A stretch of 64,000 bases of DNA, taken from positions 1-64,000 of the IMG/VR virus record IMGVR_UViG_3300031521_000014, one strand, 5' to 3'. This DNA comes from a virus. The position numbers and the translations under genes are program-made. Every line of letters begins with the position of its first letter. The first letter of the stretch is position 1. The notes under the pieces are model-generated. The model was given only the letters and a program-made list of their open reading frames with translations. It did no database searches and was not told where the DNA came from. Below, piece by piece: positions 33,634 through 42,246 of the stretch.

Positions 33634-34107
33634 ATGAAGATTGTGGAATACAACTCTCTTTTACAAGAGGTCGATGAATCAAAACTTATACAAAGTATAC
33701 TACAGGTTTACAAGGTAACCTTTAAAGGTGATAAGAATATCTATACCTTACGTAAGGTTATAAACAAGTTTGTTAAAACAAGAAAAGCAACCATGCTTCT
33801 TTGTATAAACGACACAAGTGTTTTAGGATATTGTTTTGTGTTTGAAGTTTTAAAGACGGACAGAACATGTTTATATCGTAGATATTCTGAAACAAATACT
33901 TTTGGTTTTATTTCAGAGTTCTGCAGTATTAAAAAAGGCTGTGGTACTTTATTAATGAATCATGTTATAAATGATTCAGACTTTAAAGATAAAGACCTGA
34001 TATTAACTATAAATAAAAAATCATTAATACATTACTATCATAGGTTTGGATTTATTCCACAAAATGTTGGTAAGAATGTACTGGTAAAAGCAATAAATAA
34101 AAAATAA
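33634..34107 (+). CDS. GNAT-family acetyltransferase
   Basis: This 157-aa protein has the GNAT order: strand pair 'YCFVFEVLK' after about residue 65, the acetyl-CoA pyrophosphate loop region 'KKGCGTLLMNHV' at about 99-110, and the C-terminal 'HYYHRFGFI' motif near 130, typical of the fold. It would transfer an acetyl group to an amine or protein. Substrate is unknown. Phage GNATs can modify host factors. It stands in its own short operon behind AAAGGTAG. Confidence 0.7.
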   Translation: MKIVEYNSLLQEVDESKLIQSILQVYKVTFKGDKNIYTLRKVINKFVKTRKATMLLCINDTSVLGYCFVFEVLKTDRTCLYRRYSETNTFGFISEFCSIKKGCGTLLMNHVINDSDFKDKDLILTINKKSLIHYYHRFGFIPQNVGKNVLVKAINKK

Positions 34108-34132
34108 AATTAAAAAAAAAAGAGGTAAAAAA

Positions 34133-34705
34133 ATGTTACATGTAAGTAAATATCCTAATGTGGATAAAGGCTTGAAGACAACAATTGGGGTTAGTATCGT
34201 TACTCTAGCGTTTGGTGGTAAACAAGATCACCGTGTTAGTATCAGGTTTTTAACAGCTACTGACGCTGAAGCGTTCTATGACGAAATTAAAAACCTGCAG
34301 TCATTTAGAGCTCTTACACTACTGTCTATTAAAAAGAAAGACTATTCATATCTATTAGTTATTGATAATATTTCTGCGGACAATAAAATGGAAACTTTTT
34401 GTAAATTATTTCCAGAGGAAGTGATCATTGATGTAGTTAGTACGCTTCCTGAAACACGTGACATGGACCATAAGTTAATGAAAAAGACACTTAACCATGC
34501 AAGTAATATTTACTGCGTGGTTAACAATTACAACATGTTACTTTCTTTTAAACATCCGGAGGATTACGCCGATAGGTGTATTATCAGTATTACTCTAAGT
34601 GATGATCAGTTTAGTGGGGCAGTTTTAAATCTTCTAACTGAGAAAAATATTGGGCATGCGGGTACTTTACACAATACCTTCGTAAATGATATTCAGATAG
34701 GCTAA
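34133..34705 (+). CDS. Unrecognised protein, 190 aa
   Basis: A strong AGAGG precedes the ATG. The protein is alpha/beta: strands 'KTTIGVSIVTLAFGG' and 'YLLVID' alternate with helices. No catalytic motif or membrane span is seen. It lies between the GNAT and a lysine-rich peptide. Confidence 0.6.
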   Translation: MLHVSKYPNVDKGLKTTIGVSIVTLAFGGKQDHRVSIRFLTATDAEAFYDEIKNLQSFRALTLLSIKKKDYSYLLVIDNISADNKMETFCKLFPEEVIIDVVSTLPETRDMDHKLMKKTLNHASNIYCVVNNYNMLLSFKHPEDYADRCIISITLSDDQFSGAVLNLLTEKNIGHAGTLHNTFVNDIQIG

Positions 34706-34757
34706 CGCTAAGTGTCCTACACCACTGGACTAACTTTTAAAAAATAGGAGATGTGCA

Positions 34758-34988
34758 ATGCCAAAAGGTAGCAAAGTAGACAGTTGTCATGATAAGATTA
34801 AAAAAGCTTTAATTAAAGAAGGTAAATCTGAAAAAGATGCCGAAAGAGAATCTCGGGCTATTTGTAAAGAACAAGAGCGAAAGCGTAACAAGGAAGCCGC
34901 TACAAAAGAGAGAGAAAAGAAGTTAGCAAAAGAAAAGAAAGACAAAGAGAAAGAACGTGAAAATATTAAAAAACTTAAACAATGGTAA
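34758..34988 (+). CDS. Highly charged small protein, 76 aa
   Basis: More than half of the residues are Lys, Arg or Glu. A helical N-terminus contains 'DSCHDKIKKALIKEGKSEKD' and 'SRAICKEQERKR', resembling small phage proteins with a 'C...C' helix pair of unknown role. The rest is a long charged single helix. AGGAG precedes the ATG by 8 nt. It ends before a hairpin without a T-run. Confidence 0.65.
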   Translation: MPKGSKVDSCHDKIKKALIKEGKSEKDAERESRAICKEQERKRNKEAATKEREKKLAKEKKDKEKERENIKKLKQW

Positions 34989-34997
34989 ACCATACCC

Positions 34998-35030
34998 AGG
35001 ACACGCGCTCTTTTTAGGAGCGCATGTCCT
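34998..35030 (+). terminator. Inverted repeat after charged protein gene
   Basis: AGGACA.GCGCTC (34998-35010) pairs with GAGCGC.TGTCCT (35018-35030), with one C-A mismatch and loop TTTTTAG. No downstream T-run, so terminator function is uncertain. Confidence 0.5.
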
Positions 35031-35081
35031 GCTAGTATTGAGTAATTATACCAAAATTCAAAAAATAAAAGGAACATGGAA

Positions 35082-35561
35082 ATGTTAGTAACTGAAATAG
35101 TAAACCACACGCCATATACTATAGGTTTTACCTATGGTGATAAAGAAATTGTTTTAGCGTCTAGAGGATTATTTAATGCAAATCATGCTTATAATAAAAA
35201 CGAAGATGCTGGTGTTTTACGTATTGTAGATGATGAGATGATAATTAGCTTAGCTGCACGATCAGGTATACCTAATTTTATTACGTTATCCGATATGTTA
35301 GAGAAGTATGTTAAAAGTAATAGTATTACAGAGCATGTATGTTTCTTTGTTAATTCAGGTTTTGGGAAAGCCGTTAATGTATTGGATATTTACAAACCTA
35401 CAACACCGTACTACCAACCTGATAAAAATCGTGTTAATATATGTGATGATGACCACACAGATCATCTTGGTTGGGAATTAGCTATACCAGAATCATTCTT
35501 TAAAAATAGTGAAGGAACATACGATAATGACAAATACACATCTATATTTATTAATCCTTAA
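35082..35561 (+). CDS. Unrecognised protein, 159 aa
   Basis: Two ATGs lie 6 bp apart. The second (35082) has better spacing to AAAGGA and is chosen. The protein is beta-rich at the start ('YTIGFTYGDKEIVLASRG') and helical in the middle. The C-terminal part contains 'NICDDDHTDHLGWEL', an acidic and histidine-rich cluster that might bind a metal. No family is recognised. Confidence 0.6.
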   Translation: MLVTEIVNHTPYTIGFTYGDKEIVLASRGLFNANHAYNKNEDAGVLRIVDDEMIISLAARSGIPNFITLSDMLEKYVKSNSITEHVCFFVNSGFGKAVNVLDIYKPTTPYYQPDKNRVNICDDDHTDHLGWELAIPESFFKNSEGTYDNDKYTSIFINP

Positions 35562-35622
35562 TGACTAGTGCCGTTCTGAATCAAAAATTAAAGTCTGTAA
35601 ATTAAAATAAAAGGAGTTGGTT

Positions 35623-36720
35623 ATGATACTATACGTTGTTACTGATATACCTGAGGTAGTATTAGCAGCCGAAAGGATTAAAAAGATATATGCCGCTATT
35701 CCTGAAATAAACATACCCATTAAAATTATTAGTATGTTCGAACACATAATCGAACCTGTAGAGTTTTTTGAACTCCGTGTTAGTAAGATTATGGTCAAGT
35801 ATGAGTTTAAGTTAATATCCTCCGGCGGAGACATAATTGATGTTAAAACAGCAAGGGCGCCCTACACAGAATATTCCAGCGAGTCACCTTTTCAAATATC
35901 AACTATAAGTAACATACTTGTGTACCGTATGCTATCAATGATTTATAATAACCAAAAAAGGTTATTTAAAGACGATGTGTCATCACAACTGCTCTTAACC
36001 AGATATGCCAACGCACTTTGTGATGATGAAATCAAAACGAATACTTCTGGGTGGAATGAAGCTTACAGAAATATTCCATTTGAAAAAGAAGACCAAATAG
36101 AAGTTACGAAGCCAACAGTTGTTAACTCTTTAGAGGCTAAACAACTGTTGCGTATGCATAACAAAACTAATGGAGATTCTGGCGAGACACATGTGTTTAC
36201 AAAGCATGACCATATGATTATGAAGTGGTGCAAAGATCTTGCGGGTATGTCGTACTGTGAACGTTCACAGATGGGCGCTATTATAGCTATTGATGAAAAA
36301 ACATTTATCACTGGTTATAATGGTACACTAGAAGGGTTTGAAAATAAATGTGATGAAATGGCGCTGGTGTGCAATGTTTGTAATGTTGCTGTTGACCCTA
36401 ATGACTATATTGAAGGTGAAAAACATTGTAAGAAAGGTTGGGTTGAGAAAAGACCTAAATCTACTCTCAATGTTATACATGCTGAAACGAACGCGTTATT
36501 CCATGCTAATGTTAACGGTATCAGTGTTGTTGGTAAGACAATGTATATGACAACATCTCCGTGCGTCACATGCGCCAACAACATCGTTAAAGCTAAAATA
36601 GGTATGATTATCTACGAAAATGAACATGATGATCTACGAGGCTTAGAGACGTTAAGAAAAGCTGGTGTTAAAGTTGTTAAGTATACGGATCAAAGTAGCA
36701 CTAATGAAAACTGCCAATAG
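35623..36720 (+). CDS. dCMP deaminase with extra N-terminal domain, 365 aa
   Basis: ATG 35623 lies 6 nt after AAGGAG. Residues 190-355 are a deoxycytidylate deaminase: 'GYNGTLEGFENKCDE', zinc ligand and proton shuttle 'HAET' (His286, Glu288), and 'SPCVTC' (Cys314, Cys317). It converts dCMP to dUMP, which with thymidylate kinase supports dTTP synthesis. A four-cysteine/His insert ('VCNVCN', 'HCKK') may bind a second zinc. The first 190 residues are not recognised and make the protein about twice normal length. Confidence 0.85.
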   Translation: MILYVVTDIPEVVLAAERIKKIYAAIPEINIPIKIISMFEHIIEPVEFFELRVSKIMVKYEFKLISSGGDIIDVKTARAPYTEYSSESPFQISTISNILVYRMLSMIYNNQKRLFKDDVSSQLLLTRYANALCDDEIKTNTSGWNEAYRNIPFEKEDQIEVTKPTVVNSLEAKQLLRMHNKTNGDSGETHVFTKHDHMIMKWCKDLAGMSYCERSQMGAIIAIDEKTFITGYNGTLEGFENKCDEMALVCNVCNVAVDPNDYIEGEKHCKKGWVEKRPKSTLNVIHAETNALFHANVNGISVVGKTMYMTTSPCVTCANNIVKAKIGMIIYENEHDDLRGLETLRKAGVKVVKYTDQSSTNENCQ

Positions 36721-36847
36721 CGTATGGCTTAATATGGCCATCGCAGAGACAATAGTTGTTCTGGGGTTATCGATAATCATTTCTTACTTAGAATGGCGTG
36801 TTGATTGCAACTTAGCTACCATCATCTTTAATAGGTGTGGTAAATAA
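36704..36847 (+). CDS. Small membrane protein, 47 aa
   Basis: It starts within the end of the deaminase gene, with only a weak SD. One hydrophobic span ('AIAETIVVLGLSIIISYL') is followed by two cysteines. The ATG at 36704 is the most likely start, and 36734 is an alternative. Moderate confidence that it is expressed. Confidence 0.45.
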   Translation: MKTANSVWLNMAIAETIVVLGLSIIISYLEWRVDCNLATIIFNRCGK

Positions 36848-36871
36848 AAAAATAATGCTTAAGAGGGTATT

Positions 36872-37924
36872 ATGAAAAATAAGATTGAGTGCCTTGAGAT
36901 TGAAATACTCAAGGATGAACTGATTATGGATGTTGTTGATTTAAATGGGGATGTTTCTAATTCATTATATGGAAAAAGAAACACTAATGATTTAAATTTT
37001 GGAAATACTAAAAGATTAGCATTTAAAACTTACGGCAATCAAGTGATGCTAAATTTTACAAAAGATGGCGTTTGTTGTATTACAGCTTCACTTGACTTCT
37101 TTTTGAATAAGTATTATACACATCTTTTGCATTATGCTGATGAACTGCATACAAAATATCGCAAGACAATACCAGGATTTAAACAAGTAGGTTTATTAAT
37201 AAATATTGAAGTAACCCCTAATTATTTTGCAGTACTTACTGCTAATAGGTATTTACTAGATGAACTTGATTTGTTATACGATGGTATCGTTAAAGCAGCT
37301 GTAGCTATTAAAGAAAAAAGATCTATGATAACTAGTGATGTGTTTAATTCACTAACTTATAAAAAGATACCAGGGACAGAAATGTTTTTGAATAAAGATA
37401 TGTATCTGCTTGTAGATTTGGATCGCACATCTAGTTATTTATCCAAAGATGTTTTAGAGTTTATGCCGTCAGAGAATGAGGTTCCAGATAACACTGTTTT
37501 ATATAAAGCAGGCGCCAATATCAATATTAAAATTCGTAAGATTCTTAATTATGGTATATCTGAATTCTTAGCAAAGTTTAAAACAACAGATGATCTTTAC
37601 ACCGATGTTGAAAAATATCTTAAAGAATATGTTTCACTTGGTGTTACTTATGATAAAGTAACTATCATTTTAAATTTCCTTAATGATATTTCTGATCATG
37701 GTCAAAAAGTAGCTAGATCAAGTATTGAACGTAAACTTGATAAAGAGTTACGTGTTGTTAAAAAATCTTTAGAAGATATCAAGTTTGTATATGTTATTAG
37801 ACCAGATGGGTACGTACAGGTAAAGTCACCACATGAACGTAGTGGGCACTGGCGTAACTATAGAAGTGGTAAAACTATATGGGTACCTAAATGTAAGGTA
37901 CACAGTGAACTGATGTCGGCATAA
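36872..37924 (+). CDS. Unrecognised protein with GHWRxYxSGK C-terminal motif, 350 aa
   Basis: Most of the protein is alpha/beta without a recognised domain. The C-terminus 'SPHERSGHWRNYRSGKTIWV' is a short motif seen at the ends of various phage and plasmid proteins ('RGHWRxYxSGKxxWV'), with conserved His, Trp and Arg that may bind nucleic acid. The motif's function is not established to my knowledge. The SD is AAGAGGG. Confidence 0.6.
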   Translation: MKNKIECLEIEILKDELIMDVVDLNGDVSNSLYGKRNTNDLNFGNTKRLAFKTYGNQVMLNFTKDGVCCITASLDFFLNKYYTHLLHYADELHTKYRKTIPGFKQVGLLINIEVTPNYFAVLTANRYLLDELDLLYDGIVKAAVAIKEKRSMITSDVFNSLTYKKIPGTEMFLNKDMYLLVDLDRTSSYLSKDVLEFMPSENEVPDNTVLYKAGANINIKIRKILNYGISEFLAKFKTTDDLYTDVEKYLKEYVSLGVTYDKVTIILNFLNDISDHGQKVARSSIERKLDKELRVVKKSLEDIKFVYVIRPDGYVQVKSPHERSGHWRNYRSGKTIWVPKCKVHSELMSA

Positions 37925-37934
37925 AAAAGGAGTA

Positions 37935-38159
37935 ATGGTGGGTGAAACAGTTTCAAAAGTATGGGAAGTTAAACAGCGTGTTAAAAATAAACATGCCGAG
38001 TTAATCGCAGCTGGAGTAGATATAAAAATTAGTAAAGTCTATGAGAAGATGGCTACTGAACACGGATATCGCGATTGGAATACTTACGTGGCCATATTAA
38101 AACGTGCTGATGAGAAGGCAGGGTTTATTACGAATAAAAGGAAATCCTATGGAAAATAA
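37935..38159 (+). CDS. Small helical domain protein with GYRDWNT motif, 74 aa
   Basis: It is entirely helical, with the 'HGYRDWNTYVAIL' motif known from small domains in plasmid and phage proteins (often N-terminal to glyoxalase-like folds). The motif is preceded by a helix, with a basic C-terminus. A DNA-binding role is plausible but unproven. AAGGAG precedes the ATG, and the last 11 bp overlap the next gene. Confidence 0.55.
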   Translation: MVGETVSKVWEVKQRVKNKHAELIAAGVDIKISKVYEKMATEHGYRDWNTYVAILKRADEKAGFITNKRKSYGK

Positions 38160-38658
38160 GAAACCATTAGTTAAAGATAGCGAAGGTTACTATACTGTAC
38201 AATTAGGAACTATCATAGGTGAGAATGTTGTTCTTCATAAGGGAACGCCCCATGAGATTACTTTACATTACCCTGCGAAGGATTTTGCTGTAGCCTTAAA
38301 TATTTTAAAGGAAGGCTTAAAAGAAAAACCTCTTCTAGGCGAAATGGGCAGTCCTAAATATTATGAGAACATGCCGAGGGATCAACGTTTTACAATGTTT
38401 CGTACAGTCATGTTAGATAGGGTCTCACATGAAGTAGTAGATGTTGAAATGATTCCAGTAGGTGAAACAGAAACATTTATTATTAAAGGTAAGATAAAAC
38501 CTTGTGGCCCAAACGGTCATATGCTAGCAGCCTTTATAGCTGAGGATAACTTTCCAGTATTTGGACTAAGATCTATAGCTAATATACATCTACTTGATGA
38601 GAAAGTTCACACACGCACAGTGGAAAGAATCATAACTTGGGATTGGATTTTAGAATGA
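38149..38658 (+). CDS. Prohead-protease-like protein, probably inactive, 169 aa
   Basis: ATG 38149 has AAAAGGAAA upstream, and earlier in-frame codons lie inside the previous gene. The strand order and phrases 'KPLLGEMGSP', 'MLDRVSHEVVDVEM', 'IKGKIKPCGPNGHML' and 'ERIITWDWIL' follow the prohead protease fold of large phages. The usual His in GE.xHP and the Ser in the 'SxR' strand are not obvious (here 'VFGLRSIA'), so catalysis is doubtful. It lies among accessory genes rather than capsid genes, which suggests a repurposed copy. This assignment is from motif memory. Confidence 0.4.
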   Translation: MENKKPLVKDSEGYYTVQLGTIIGENVVLHKGTPHEITLHYPAKDFAVALNILKEGLKEKPLLGEMGSPKYYENMPRDQRFTMFRTVMLDRVSHEVVDVEMIPVGETETFIIKGKIKPCGPNGHMLAAFIAEDNFPVFGLRSIANIHLLDEKVHTRTVERIITWDWILE

Positions 38659-38873
38659 AAAACATTTTTGCAAAGGTTCTAGCATTTTTAGTTTTAGCCT
38701 GTACTGGTGTGTTTTTAGCAGGAGGGTTCTTACCAATATCTTTTAAACTTATTGGTGGAATACCTCAGGCTATAACCAGTATGGAACTATGGTTTCTTAC
38801 GGGTATTGTACCCTTTATTATATCTGTGCTTATTGGTAAACGCCACAATGCGGCTATGAATAAAAAACCATAA
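38655..38873 (+). CDS. Small two-span membrane protein, 72 aa
   Basis: The ATG overlaps the previous TGA. Hydrophobic segments at about residues 7-30 and 46-63 are joined by a polar loop, with a basic C-terminus on the predicted cytoplasmic side. No family is recognised. The next gene is a CorA-like channel, so this operon has an envelope theme. Confidence 0.6.
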   Translation: MKNIFAKVLAFLVLACTGVFLAGGFLPISFKLIGGIPQAITSMELWFLTGIVPFIISVLIGKRHNAAMNKKP

Positions 38874-38941
38874 CACTTTATTGATTACACAGTTCATGTT
38901 TTAAAACAACACATACTGTAGACAATAAATGGTGGTGCCAC

Positions 38942-39727
38942 ATGAGTCCTATTTATGAGAAGTTAGATCCGTTTCATCTTTTAGATGTTAAAAATCCCCT
39001 TCATCCTTCTATCTTTATAGATACACCAGAATACAATATGTTGATACTAGCATTACCAGCATATGTGGAGAATGAAATTGTTATAAATCCTTGTTCCTTT
39101 GTGTTCAACGATACGGAATATTATTACTATGATATTAGTGATGATAGATTTGTAAGTTGTGGCTCTATGGAACAGATTTATGAAATTATCAATGCTAAAA
39201 CGACATTAGTCATGGATATGATGGAAGAGTTTCACGATGCTATTGATTGTGTTGAAGATATGCTTTATAATAATAAAGCTTTTAAAACATTTAATAGCTA
39301 TTGGCTTACGAACAAGAAAAAACTGAGTAAGATAAGCAGACTACTGATCGTTGCAATAGATGCTGTAGAGGATTTTCTAGAAGTCTGTGTTAAAGACGAT
39401 TCGCCATTAGCAGTACACTTTAAAGATATCTATGAACATTTAGAGCGTACGGATAGATCAGCAACCTATGCTTTAGAACAGTTGGCTAACCTTTATAGCT
39501 TTTACGATAGTAGAAATAGTGAACGCATGAATAGTATCATGTATTTTCTAACAATATTATCTGGTGTATTCTTACCACTAAGCTTGATAGTAGGTTACCT
39601 CGGTATGAACACACATGGCTTGCCATTGGTAGATAATGAATATGGTACATGGATAGCAACAGGTATGCTATTATCGTGTGCTAGCGGTATGGGATTCCTT
39701 ATACGTTACTTAAGTAATAAACACTAA
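38942..39727 (+). CDS. CorA-like metal ion channel, 261 aa
   Basis: A long helical cytoplasmic domain is followed by two C-terminal spans (about residues 201-220 and 236-256). The CorA signature is present as 'YLGMNTHG' (Gly221-Met222-Asn223) between the spans, as needed for the pore mouth. CorA/ZntB proteins move Mg2+ or other divalent ions. At 261 aa it is shorter than bacterial CorA, mainly in the N-terminal domain. A phage copy could adjust host ion balance (inference). It is followed by a terminator. Confidence 0.85.
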   Translation: MSPIYEKLDPFHLLDVKNPLHPSIFIDTPEYNMLILALPAYVENEIVINPCSFVFNDTEYYYYDISDDRFVSCGSMEQIYEIINAKTTLVMDMMEEFHDAIDCVEDMLYNNKAFKTFNSYWLTNKKKLSKISRLLIVAIDAVEDFLEVCVKDDSPLAVHFKDIYEHLERTDRSATYALEQLANLYSFYDSRNSERMNSIMYFLTILSGVFLPLSLIVGYLGMNTHGLPLVDNEYGTWIATGMLLSCASGMGFLIRYLSNKH

Positions 39728-39738
39728 CAAAATCAATA

Positions 39739-39787
39739 TGATACTCAACAGCCAAGGCTGTTGAGTATCGTGACTATTTATTTTTTT
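39739..39787 (+). terminator. Rho-independent terminator
   Basis: GATACTCAACAGCC (39739-39752) pairs perfectly with GGCTGTTGAGTATC (39755-39768), and a T-run at 39781-39787 merges with the next promoter. Confidence 0.85.
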
Positions 39788-39805
39788 ATAAGGATATATT
39801 ATTTA
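39779..39805 (+). promoter_or_regulatory. AT-rich phage promoter, TTTAATTAATAAC subtype
   Basis: ATTTTTTTATAAGGATATAT followed by TATTTAATTAATAAC combines the terminator-fused form (17.4, 58.6 kb) with the downstream extension of 30.0 and 63.6 kb. Confidence 0.7.
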
Positions 39806-39832
39806 ATTAATAACGAACAACTAGTTTACTAG
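39801..39832 (+). repeat. Promoter leader with hybrid repeat module
   Basis: TAATAACGAAC, which elsewhere introduces module B, is here joined to module A, AACTAGTTTACTAGTT (39809-39824). This looks like a recombinant of the two-module leaders at 30.0 and 63.7 kb. Confidence 0.75.
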
Positions 39833-39866
39833 TTGAGTTAAAATATAAAACATTAAAGGGGATCCT

Positions 39867-40532
39867 ATGAGAGTTATTTTACTTTGTGATAAAGTTGATG
39901 AATACTACGTAAGTGGTGTTATGACACATTCAGGTATTGACATGTCAAAATGCGCTATTGATAACACATGTACAAGTGATGATGGCGATACACGTTTTAC
40001 TTTTGAGATCGAAGATGGTTATGATACATCTGATAAGGTTATTTCAAGATTAGCCGGGTTAAATGGCCGCTATCATATACACTATGATGAACGCGGATAC
40101 TATTTTCTTGTAAATAAAACTATCGTGATGCATAAATTAAATACTGGTTTTGCATCGTATCCGTGTGAAACAGGGGTAACCCAAAAGATTCCACACCACA
40201 CAAAAGCAAATATGTTAGACGTGCTAAAAAAATCATCTTTTGGTTTAAAACAGCACGGGTTTAAAACAATCGGGGAGTTGCAGGATAAAGTTTATGAAAA
40301 TGATGGTAGCAGCTATGGCTCAGTACTTACAGATATATTGACACAAAAAGTAATTTCAGATTATACTAAAATATCCGAAGCACTAGCACTATTGAAAATA
40401 TATGTTGCTTCCGGGGAGTGTAACGATTTTGATAGCGATATTGTTAGTCTATTTGAATTAGTATTCCATAGGAATCCTGATGTTGATCTAGTAGCACCTT
40501 ACAGTATGCATACAAATAAAGAAGGAAAGTAA
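39867..40532 (+). CDS. Unrecognised protein, 221 aa
   Basis: AAAGGGG precedes the ATG. The N-terminal half is alpha/beta with three cysteines by residue 45, and a basic helical part follows ('PHHTKANMLDVLKKS'). No motif is recognised. It is the first gene behind a leader-repeat promoter, and its stop abuts the next ATG. Confidence 0.6.
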   Translation: MRVILLCDKVDEYYVSGVMTHSGIDMSKCAIDNTCTSDDGDTRFTFEIEDGYDTSDKVISRLAGLNGRYHIHYDERGYYFLVNKTIVMHKLNTGFASYPCETGVTQKIPHHTKANMLDVLKKSSFGLKQHGFKTIGELQDKVYENDGSSYGSVLTDILTQKVISDYTKISEALALLKIYVASGECNDFDSDIVSLFELVFHRNPDVDLVAPYSMHTNKEGK

Positions 40533-40928
40533 ATGGACGCTATCACCGTATATAAAATCATTATTACAACCATTGTCGTTGCCTTCGTCATATTCGCTGT
40601 TTATCGCATAGAAAGAAATGTATTTGGCATTAATGATGCTAAAGAGTATCCTCTTAAAAAGACAACAGTTAGCCATAATGTAGATTGTATATTTGTAAAT
40701 GACATGGTTGAAACTCTTAATAAGTATTTTGAGTTAGGTCTCTTTACAGATGCAAGAACATATCTTGATAGAATATTTAACATAGCAGGATTAAGTTCTG
40801 AAGAAAAACTTCTACTAGTTACATTATTACGTCAAGAGATACATGATGAACACGTAAAGACAGAGACGGGTAATAATTATCTTAGAATATATTTACTACG
40901 TGCTGATCTAAGATATAGAAAAATATAA
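40533..40928 (+). CDS. Membrane-anchored protein, paralog of 55.9 and 56.6 kb genes, 131 aa
   Basis: One N-terminal span (about residues 6-25) precedes a helical soluble domain. The central 'ELGLFTDARTYLDRI' aligns with 'QRGKIGSATKYLVDG' and 'NTGKIAEATKLLCET' of the genes at 55.9 and 56.6 kb, and helix order is similar. The family is not recognised. The helical domain resembles TPR-like packing and may bind a partner at the membrane. It is directly adjacent to the previous stop. Confidence 0.6.
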   Translation: MDAITVYKIIITTIVVAFVIFAVYRIERNVFGINDAKEYPLKKTTVSHNVDCIFVNDMVETLNKYFELGLFTDARTYLDRIFNIAGLSSEEKLLLVTLLRQEIHDEHVKTETGNNYLRIYLLRADLRYRKI

Positions 40929-40941
40929 AAGGTGTTGCGAT

Positions 40942-41172
40942 ATGAAGATTAAGCGTCCGGAGATAGTTTTAAATCATATACAGATAAAAAGTCTAAAGGC
41001 TTTTAAGAAGTTGGCCAAGGCCTTAACTGTTATTGAGGAAGAATGTGGTATAAAGGAAACACGTATTACTATTAAAGGTGTGTTCTTTTGTCCGTGGATA
41101 GATAAGTCTAAATGTGAAGATACTCCTATGGAGAAATTACTTATAGATATTGTAAAAGAGGTAAAATGGTGA
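40942..41172 (+). CDS. Unrecognised small protein, 76 aa
   Basis: It follows AAAGGTGT. The helical first half is basic, then 'GVFFCPWIDKSKCED' contains two cysteines. No family is recognised. The end overlaps the next gene by 7 bp. Confidence 0.55.
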   Translation: MKIKRPEIVLNHIQIKSLKAFKKLAKALTVIEEECGIKETRITIKGVFFCPWIDKSKCEDTPMEKLLIDIVKEVKW

Positions 41173-41516
41173 GAACAGTTGTTATGGATTTTGAAAACGG
41201 GTTAGTAGTCCCTGATGGGCAAGTGCTAAGTTGTATCGAAGAGTTATTTAAGTCCGATAAAGACGAATTGATACTGGGATCTAACGTCATGTTATATGGC
41301 GTTAGATATTACTGTAAAAAAGAAAAGATCGTGTTTAAACTAGTACTTATGAACGGTACCAGCGTCGAAGTAGAGAATGACATACTAAAGGGCGAGAGTA
41401 CCAGGTTAGGAACAGGGTTATTAGATGTTCCCTACCACGAGATACATGGCATTTGTTTAGATTATCTATTAGGTATAGACGATGGTAGCATTGTGAAACT
41501 AAAGGATACCCTATGA
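41166..41516 (+). CDS. Unrecognised protein, 116 aa
   Basis: It overlaps its neighbours at both ends, so translation is coupled. It is beta-rich, with 'LGSNVMLYGVRYYCKKEKI' and 'VFKLVLMNGTSVEVE' as regular strands. No catalytic or membrane features are seen. Confidence 0.55.
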   Translation: MVRTVVMDFENGLVVPDGQVLSCIEELFKSDKDELILGSNVMLYGVRYYCKKEKIVFKLVLMNGTSVEVENDILKGESTRLGTGLLDVPYHEIHGICLDYLLGIDDGSIVKLKDTL

Positions 41517-41959
41517 ATGCTACACAGTGGCTAGAATGGCTAGAAAAACAAATGGTGGATAATAACGCTATTGAAATGGATTTTGACCCAGGTGAGCTAA
41601 TTGCTAAAATTTTTAATATAACAACATATGACTCAGCAATGTCACGTATTTTTGCAGAACAAATTGTTGAAGTATTTGAAGTAATCCGCGACAAGAATAC
41701 ATTTCAATATATACAGAAGTCGCATGAGCATTACTATCGTTTCTTAATGGTTATAAATCTCAAGAAAATTATTAAATTATTATCGTGGGGTACCTCTATA
41801 CGTGGATGTTGGTTCGATGTTAGTATAGACTCTGTATTTGATCCAGTTGATGGGTTAACACGTTTTGACAATCAAACATACCCACAGATAACTACTAATG
41901 AAGAAATGGGTGAATTCATAACAGCGTTGCACTTATATTTAGATAAGTACCCAGAATAA
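41513..41959 (+). CDS. Unrecognised protein, 148 aa
   Basis: The ATG overlaps the previous TGA (ATGA). It is helical and acidic, with an N-terminal 'WLEWLEKQM' amphipathic helix. No family is recognised. It is the last gene before a GC hairpin and a 287-bp interval without genes. Confidence 0.6.
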   Translation: MNATQWLEWLEKQMVDNNAIEMDFDPGELIAKIFNITTYDSAMSRIFAEQIVEVFEVIRDKNTFQYIQKSHEHYYRFLMVINLKKIIKLLSWGTSIRGCWFDVSIDSVFDPVDGLTRFDNQTYPQITTNEEMGEFITALHLYLDKYPE

Positions 41960-42002
41960 ATAGAAGAACTATTTTCTAAATAATTTGTATAATAAAGAGG
42001 TC

Positions 42003-42031
42003 GGGGCTTCGCCCCTCCCTATAGTATTTTT
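42003..42031 (+). terminator. GC-rich terminator hairpin
   Basis: GGGGC (42003-42007) pairs with GCCCC (42011-42015) around TTC, with AGG/CCT outside it. TTTTT lies 12 nt downstream. Confidence 0.6.
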
Positions 42032-42045
42032 CATTTCAGAATATA

Positions 42046-42152
42046 TTTCATGCGGTGAGCATGTACCGATTAGTTTATAGTGTTACCGTGTGGTGCCCGC
42101 TTCCCCTACGCCAGAATCTCGTCTGACTCAAAGTAGTCTAACCCGCATGAAA
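42046..42152 (+). ncRNA. Candidate structured RNA element closed by a perfect 10-bp stem
   Basis: TTTCATGCGG (42046-42055) pairs exactly with CCGCATGAAA (42143-42152). Inner pairings include GACT/AGTC (42125-42138) and GGTG/CGCC (about 42096-42115). The interval has no ORF and is more GC-rich than its surroundings. It could be a small RNA or the 5' leader of the gene at 42,247. No known class is recognised. Confidence 0.45.
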
Positions 42153-42246
42153 CATAAACTGAACCCGCAATATAGTTGCCAAAGGACTGACACCAAAAGA
42201 TGTCATATAATACCATAGTGTAAACTATTATTAATAAGGAATAGAA

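Noticed and set aside
34787-35110. Minus-strand ORF of 107 codons opposite the lysine-rich gene
   Set aside because: It is the complement of Lys/Glu-rich coding sequence and gives a low-complexity Leu/Phe/Ser product. No promoter or SD on that strand.
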